Shown here: positions 58,262-64,000 of the stretch, piece after piece
Layout: every line of letters begins with the position of its first letter
Position numbering within the stretch: position 1 is the stretch's first letter
The notes under the pieces: generated by a model
The model's database searches: none
What the model saw: the letters and a program-made list of their open reading frames with translations, nothing else
What the model was told of the DNA's origin: nothing
Assembly: GCA_039654915.1 (NCBI GenBank)
Contig: CM077599.1
Location: forward strand, 6,574,501 to 6,638,500
Reading direction: 5' to 3'
Length of the DNA: 64,000 bases
Origin: Aquilaria yunnanensis
Lineage: Eukaryota; Streptophyta; Magnoliopsida; Malvales; Thymelaeaceae
Position numbers and translations under genes: made by a program

Positions 58262-58615
58262 CTTATCGCAGAGGTTCTAAGGTAGGGCCCTTAACCTCAA
58301 ACTTTCAACGATAGAACCTTTCCTATCGTTGGAGGTTCTAAGGACCTTTCCTTAAACCTCAAACAAATAATCAATCATTCAGTCTATCTTACAACGATAG
58401 AACCTTTCCTATCGTTAGAGGTTCTAAGGACCTTTCCTTAAACCTCAAACAAACAATCAACCATTCAGTCCCTCTTACAACGATAGAACCTTTCCTATCG
58501 TTAGCGGTTCTAAGGACCTTTCCTTAACCTCAAACAAATAATCAATCAATCAGTCCATCTTACAACAATAGGAACTTTCCTATCGTTAGAGGTTTTAAGG
58601 ACCTTTCCTTAAACC
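58262..58615. repeat. Four ~84-bp units with conserved hairpin, outer element
   Basis: Units carry aacgatagaacctttcctat plus cgtt, forming an inverted repeat, then ggttctaaggacctttcctt. Homologous to 36690-36945. Confidence 0.8.
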
Positions 58616-58709
58616 TTACTGTTTGGGCGGCGAGAACATTCTCAATGCCTACCTAAGCCGGATGAAATTTGGTAACGACTTTGCATACATCATGTCCCAT
58701 GAAGCATGC

Positions 58710-58718
58710 AAAGGGGGG
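58710..58718 (+). other. Polypurine tract of outer element
   Basis: AAAGGGGGG, followed by CAGC and the 3' LTR start TGTTGACACCC; primes plus-strand synthesis in LTR elements. Confidence 0.8.
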
Positions 58719-58722
58719 CAGC

Positions 58723-61321
58723 TGTTGACACCCAATTTCGTCCGGGTGTTTTAAAATTTTGAAAAAAATTTTATTAAAAAAAATTAATTTAAAAAAAAAT
58801 ATATATTACTATTATTATTAAAAAAAATTTAATTAGTTTAAAATATATTTTTGTTTTGTGAAAATTTGATTTAAAATGATATATGTGTGAATATGTGTAT
58901 GTTTGAAATAAAATAAAATTTCATGAAAAAAATGACAAAAAATTAAAAGTTTGAGGTAAAAATGACAAAATTGAGAAGTTTCGGAAAAAATTGACAAATT
59001 CTAAAAGTTCCAGGAGCATTTGGTAGTTTGTCACATAAAATTTTGAGCCTGCCGACGTTTTTGGCTCAAATTGACAGAAAACGACAAAATTGTCAAAATC
59101 AGAAGCTTCAGGAACTTATCCAGAGGCTGAGAGACGTAAAGGACTAAAATTGTCATTTTACCAATTTAAGAGATAAGTTTGAAATTTTTTATTAATTTAT
59201 CCATCAACAGTTCAGCTAAACTTCCTCTATAAATAGCCCCCCAAATTTTGTGCTGAACACAGAGAAAAATAGAAAGAAAAGCTTAGAGCTCCGTTTTTAA
59301 AATAGAAAAAATTACAGCCTTAGTCCCTAGCTCTCCTTCCTTTCCTCAGAAAATCTCAAAACTTTTCATTTTGACGATTAAGTCATCTTCTTCCCCCCGT
59401 CGCGCCCTCTGTTTCCATTTCTCAGAATTCAGAATTTAAAATCAAGGGTACAACTCTCATTTAATCCTTCATCTTTTCAATTTCTTTCACTTTGGTTACT
59501 AACTTTGTATTTTATTCTTGCAGAATTAATTACTAACCCTTTTAATTTTTACTTGTTTGTTTATTATTTGTTTATTACTAACCCTTTTTTTATTGTTGTT
59601 ATTAACTTACTAACAACTAACTTTTAATACTATTATTGTTACTAACCTTTTAATTTTTGCATTATTACTAACTTTTATAATTGTTGTTAACAATTAATTA
59701 ACTTTTATTATTGTTGTTAATTAATTAATTTAATTAACTTGGCTAACTTTTATTATTGTTGTTAATTAATTAATTTAATTAACTTGGCTAGCTTTTTATT
59801 ATTGTTGTTAATTAATTAATTTAATTAATTTGGCTAACTTTTTATTTATTGTTGTTAATTAATTTAATTAACTTGGCTAGCTTTTTATTATTGTTGTTAA
59901 TTAATTAATTTAATTAATTTGGCTAACTTTTTATTATTGTTGTTAATTAATTAATTTAATTAACTTGGCTAACTTTTTACTGTTGTTAATTAATTAATTT
60001 AATTAACTTGGCTAACTTTTTATTATTGTTGTTAATTAATTAATTTAATTAACTTGACTAACTTTTTATTACTATTGTTTAACAATTAATTTAATTAACT
60101 TTGCTAACATTTATTATTATTTTTAAAGTGGATGGCCAAAAAGCCCCACTTTATTATTATTAATTTTTTTTTCTTTATATAATTTTTTTATTTAATTCAC
60201 CTTTACCCTTTACTAATTAATAAATAAATGAAAATTAAAAGAAGATTATTTTGTAATTAATTATTAAGGCTAATAAAAATCATTTTTAAAAAAAAGCCAA
60301 TTATTTTTATTTTTATATACATGTTTTTAATTCTTTAAAGATAACAAAAAGTTAAAATTAATTTTAATAGTTATTTTTATCCAGTAAAAATAATAAAAAA
60401 TAAAAATAAAACCTGTTTAAAAAAAATACATGAAAATTAAGACTTTATATTTTACTGATTTATTTAAAATATAACTTTTAAATCCACTAAAATAATAAAT
60501 ATTTTTCATTAAACAAGAAAACAAAAAGAAAACTAAAACAAGATAAGAAAAAGATAAGAAAGACAAGAAAAAGATAAGAAAAGAAAGATAAGAAAAAAAT
60601 AAGAAAGATAAGAAAAAGAAAAGAAAGAAAAGAAAGAGAAGAAAGGAAAGATTAAATCAAAAAGAAAAGAAAAATATAAGAAAGAAAAGAGAGAAAAGAA
60701 AAGAAAGAAAATAAAAAATAAAAATTTTTTATCTAAAAATTCTATAACAAAAAGAATTACGAATTAGTAATTAAACTAATAATTAATTCCATAAAATTAA
60801 TAATTATATAACTAACAATAAATTAAATTTAATTTCCATATCCGGATGATCCGGCAGGATCTACGGTTTGGAAAATATCAAACTTTTTAAAATAAATAAA
60901 TTAAATAAAAAGATAAAAAATCCATATTTTTACAATATGGATAAAATTGTTTAAAATTTCACCAAATTCCGTGTCCAAATGACTCGGCAGAGTCCATGGT
61001 TCCGAATCAAAATCTTCCGTGTCCAAATGACTCGGCAGAGTCCATGGTTCGGAAGTATAAAATTTTATACAAATTAACTTAAAAATTCACATTTCAACTA
61101 ATTCAGTTAAAATCTCTAAATTAACTGAAAATTATTTAAAAGCAAAGTAAAAAAAAAAATTAAAATCAACTAAGGTGCCAATTTTGGGCGCTATAACAAT
61201 ATTGTTTTAGCGTAACCGTACTCCCGATCCCCGAACTCTCGCAGACCAATTTTAAGGTGACCAATCGACCTAAGAAAACTGATTGGTGGCGACTCCCGAA
61301 AAAGACCCGCACGTTGCCACA
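58723..61321 (+). repeat. 3' LTR of outer element
   Basis: 2599 bp, the same length as the 5' LTR, with TATA at 59228-59235. Substitutions seen against the 5' LTR are C at 59085 for T, and A at 61096 for G. Confidence 0.9.
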
Positions 61322-61326
61322 GTTCC
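61322..61326. other. Target-site duplication, right copy (outer element)
   Basis: GTTCC, identical to 28688-28692. Confidence 0.9.
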
Positions 61327-61668
61327 CTGTTTACATGTTAGTAATGTACATTAAATGTTCCAGGTTTCGGTTGTTTCGTATTTTTCCCAGTTTAAATACA
61401 CATTCAAAATTAACATACCAATTCAAAAGTTCCCTCAGCTTTACTCAGCAATAAACATTACACAGCTATGCAAACGTAATTAAAATAAAATATTCTCAAA
61501 TACAGCATAATTAAAATAAGAACATATATGTCTGGAAGAAAGCATACAACATTCAACGGATTACACATTTCAGTAATTTCAACTGAGTCTTAATTAGGTC
61601 TAAAAATTATTATGTAAGTCTGATAACACAAGAACTTTGGAAATGCGCTTACCTGTTCATGACGCCCA

Positions 61669-62124
61669 TCACGGAGTCCCGACTATCTCCTCATCCTCCG
61701 AGTCCGAGTCATCAGGATACTGTGAAACTGGTTGAGCCGGCGGGCACAGAAGGTTTGCCGAACGACAAATAATCTCCAACTGAGCCCGATTTACCTCCAA
61801 TGCAGCTCTCTGAGCCTCCATCTTTGCTCTCTGTCTCCTCTTAATTCTCTCGAGTTTCCTCTCGTACTCCGCATCCATTCGCGCATTCTCCTCCACCATC
61901 ATCTTCTGTACTTGCTCGTTGAATTTAGGTGTCTGTGTGATGTCGATAGGCGGGATGACACCTGGCTGTCGGTGTCCCGGTATGACACACTGCTTAGATC
62001 CTAATCCAAATACACGGCCTCTCCTTCTACCGACAAATGCAATACTAATGATTGCTAGTTCATCAATTGCCTCTATTCCATCCTCTTATTGTGTTTGCTC
62101 CTCAATCTCTGCACTAATACGAGT
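61669..62124 (-). pseudogene. CACTA transposase C-terminal exon, broken
   Basis: A minus-strand exon begins after a TTTCTGTAG acceptor at 62125. It reads DELAIISIAFVGRRRGRVFG, then LGS, then IPPIDITQTPKFNEQVQK, a Lys/Arg/Glu-rich coiled-coil-like stretch (ENARMDAEYERKLERIKRR), and an acidic tail. The GRVFGLGS block followed by a coiled coil is typical of the plant CACTA second transposase (Transposase_24 type). An in-frame TAA at 62086-62088, where CAA is likely ancestral, breaks it. The exons further upstream are not identifiable here. Confidence 0.6.
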
Positions 62125-64000
62125 CTACAGAAACATAATAAAATACATTTGAGCCAGTCATTATTTGTAAAACATGGTAAGTTTCTTAAGAATATTCTGT
62201 GAACAAACAGTTATAATACTTACAGCAACTTCTGATATTAGACCCTAAGTTTAATAAATTATTGTGTTTTTGTTTAATTCATTGGTTATTTTTTTTTAAA
62301 TGTCTTATTTTCTAAACTAAAATATTGGTCACCATGGTTTAATTATTTTTTTCAGTGAAATAAGACTTTTTTTTCTTAACTTTTCGAAAGTCAATTATTA
62401 AACTCTTAATACCTAAAGTTTTTACATTTTCTCTATTGGTCTCCAAATTAATTTTTTAACTTTTCTGCATTATTATTGTCATATTATTGCAACATGGTTT
62501 TATTATAATAATAATTATTATTATTATTATTAGACCGTGACATAATCTAACCATTTACACTAAATAACTCCAACTAAACCATAACTATACCTATTACCAT
62601 CAACTTATACTAATAATCATTCCATAAAATAATCTATACAACGTACAAAAAATTACATATTCACTCTAATCCATCAGAAAAAATATCCACGGATAACAAA
62701 TAATTAACATAAATTGCATATTCAAATACCAAAAACTATGTTCAAACCACAGTAACAACACATAAGTTTTATTATCAATATTAATAATTAAAAACAATTT
62801 CCCTTCACAAATCCCGTTTTCAATTCGAAAGGAAAAAAAAATAGAAACTTACCTCAAACGAGTTCGAACGGAAAGGAAAAACAATGGATACGTCTTCAGG
62901 CTCACAGATGTAGGGAGGAACTGAAAAAATGGGGGGAAAAAACTTAATATCCTGGTAATATAAGAAATTTCTGAAAATGAAACAAAGAAACGTTAATCTA
63001 CACGCGTATTTTAAAAAAAATACGTTAGAAAGATTATTATTAGTTTCATAATTGTAATTATTAGTATTATTATTATTAGTATTATTATAATTATTATTAT
63101 TTGTATTATTTGGACGTAATATTATTATGAATATTATTTCAACTATCACTAACAAAATTTCATTATTATTATTTTCTAACTTACTTCTACTACTATCTAC
63201 TATTATTAATTATTATTATTACTGTTATTATGTTTATATTATTGGGTACAAAAAATAATAATAAATATTAATATTATTATTATTATTTTATTGTTGTTAC
63301 TAAATCCCAACACTAAATCACTCAAACTAAAATTAAGTCAACTAATTACGATCTAAAGAATATTGTAAAAAATAAATGAAATAAACAATCAGTGTTGGTA
63401 ATTAAATTGGATTCTAATTACATAATAATGTCCTCTAATTATGATTATATATATCTTTTGGTCTTCCAACTTTGAGATCAGCCAAGTTGGTATTTTTATT
63501 ATTGTCTTCCAATAAATACAAAAAGACAAAAACTTCAAGTTTTTGTATTTTAAGATATGAAAAGCTTAGCGCGTTATAGTCAAGGGATGAATTTGGGTTG
63601 GAATATTAATCTGAATGAACCGCCTTAGTCTTATGTCATGTGTATTTTATTTACCGAATTGGTTACTAACAACTTGGAAACATTTCATTTTTTAAAAATA
63701 TTTGAATTAATCATAACTTAATTTTAAAGTCATAAGATTTTTTAACACAGTTTTTTCTATAAATATAATTGGTATGAAAAATTATTTGAACAAATGTGTC
63801 TTTTGGAATCGTACAAATACTTCATGTATTATAGTTTTGGTCCACAATACAAAAGAAGTCTTGGTTAAAATTTTAAAAACCCTTATTAACCCAAAATTTA
63901 TATATTTCTTACTCCATAATAATTTTTTTTTTCGAATAACAAATCTTTGAAATACTTTCCGATTTAGTAAATTGTTTTATCATATCATCATTCAAACTAT
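62125..64000. other. CACTA interior or flanking DNA, no intact gene
   Basis: AT-rich DNA with ATT/TAA trinucleotide repeats (62500-62535, 63040-63290). A possible small minus-strand exon around 62852-62921 has AG and GT borders but no recognisable domain. I see no CACTA right end. Confidence 0.45.

Larger units (their letters stand above)
28693..61321 (+). mobile_element. Giant non-autonomous Ty3/gypsy (Tat/Ogre-like) LTR element, outer copy
   Basis: A structurally complete element of 32.6 kb, of which 17 kb is a nested relative. It has two 2599-bp LTRs starting TGTTGACACCC and ending GTTGCCACA, a tRNA-Arg primer site, an AAAGGGGGG polypurine tract and perfect GTTCC duplications. I find no reverse transcriptase, integrase or RNase H anywhere inside, so it must be mobilised in trans. 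Without the nested copy its interior is about 10.4 kb. In order: non-coding leader repeats, Cys-rich genes A, B and C, a LOG gene, then a minisatellite before the 3' LTR. LTR length, tRNA-Arg primer and 3' tandem repeats fit the Tat/Ogre lineage. Confidence 0.9.
28248..64000 (-). mobile_element. CACTA transposon (partial, split by the giant LTR element)
   Basis: The left end CACTACTAAAATATAAG at 28248 is followed by about 430 bp rich in TTACCAAC / GTTGGTAA subterminal motifs in both orientations. It is then interrupted by the LTR element and resumes at 61322. A transposase tail on the minus strand at 61669-62124 lies about 790 bp from the left end once the insertion is removed. The right end is not in the window. 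Confidence 0.65.

Noticed and set aside
62820..63155. 111-codon minus-strand frame with long Asn runs
   Set aside because: The Asn tract comes from an ATT trinucleotide repeat. Only a short stretch near 62852-62921 has exon-like borders, too little to call.

Overview
The window is AT-rich nuclear DNA from a flowering plant, probably a core eudicot. I infer this from one intron-rich plant bHLH transcription factor gene, plant-type CACTA, hAT, copia and Ty3/gypsy (Tat/Ogre-like) elements, and plant-like splice sites. I see no tRNA or rRNA gene and no CRISPR array. Species cannot be told from the sequence alone.

Layout. 1-2596: no gene. 2597-4550: internally deleted CACTA transposon carrying a decayed transposase tail and another repeat. 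4874-7992: broken hAT element (8-bp target duplication matching at 7 of 8). 8901-16034: decayed Ty1/copia retrotransposon on the minus strand, with both LTRs and a tRNA-Met-type primer site. 18071-19439: element with long terminal inverted repeats. 19900-21009: mariner-like element flanked by TA. 22530-25684: the only clear host gene, a seven-exon bHLH123/bHLH112-type factor of 464 codons. 28248 to the window end: a second, larger CACTA element of the same family as the first, split by a giant LTR retrotransposon.

The giant insertion, 28693-61321, is a 32.6-kb unit with 2599-bp LTRs, a perfect 5-bp target duplication (GTTCC), a tRNA-Arg primer site and a polypurine tract. Its LTRs are almost identical, so it is young. 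Nested inside it, in opposite orientation, is a second element of the same family (33676-50721, LTRs of 2911 and 2912 bp, differing by one base of length as far as I can see by eye). Neither contains a recognisable gag-pol polyprotein. In the place of pol each carries the same cargo in sense orientation: three tandem intronless genes for about 182-residue basic Cys-rich proteins (called A, B and C here), then an intronless LONELY GUY (LOG)-type cytokinin-activating enzyme gene, then a large 47-bp minisatellite before the 3' LTR.

Reading of the system. Most cargo genes have a TATA box close to the ATG, and the LOG gene is preceded by tandem ~85-bp repeats containing TGACGT motifs, so the cargo may be transcribed independently of the LTR. 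The Cys-rich proteins resemble, by my recollection of the family, the nucleic-acid-binding Cys-rich proteins of carlaviruses; a modified Gag zinc knuckle is the main alternative. A non-autonomous retrotransposon family carrying a hormone-activating enzyme plus candidate RNA-binding or silencing-suppressor proteins is the most interesting object in the window. Structure and ORFs are seen directly; function is inference.
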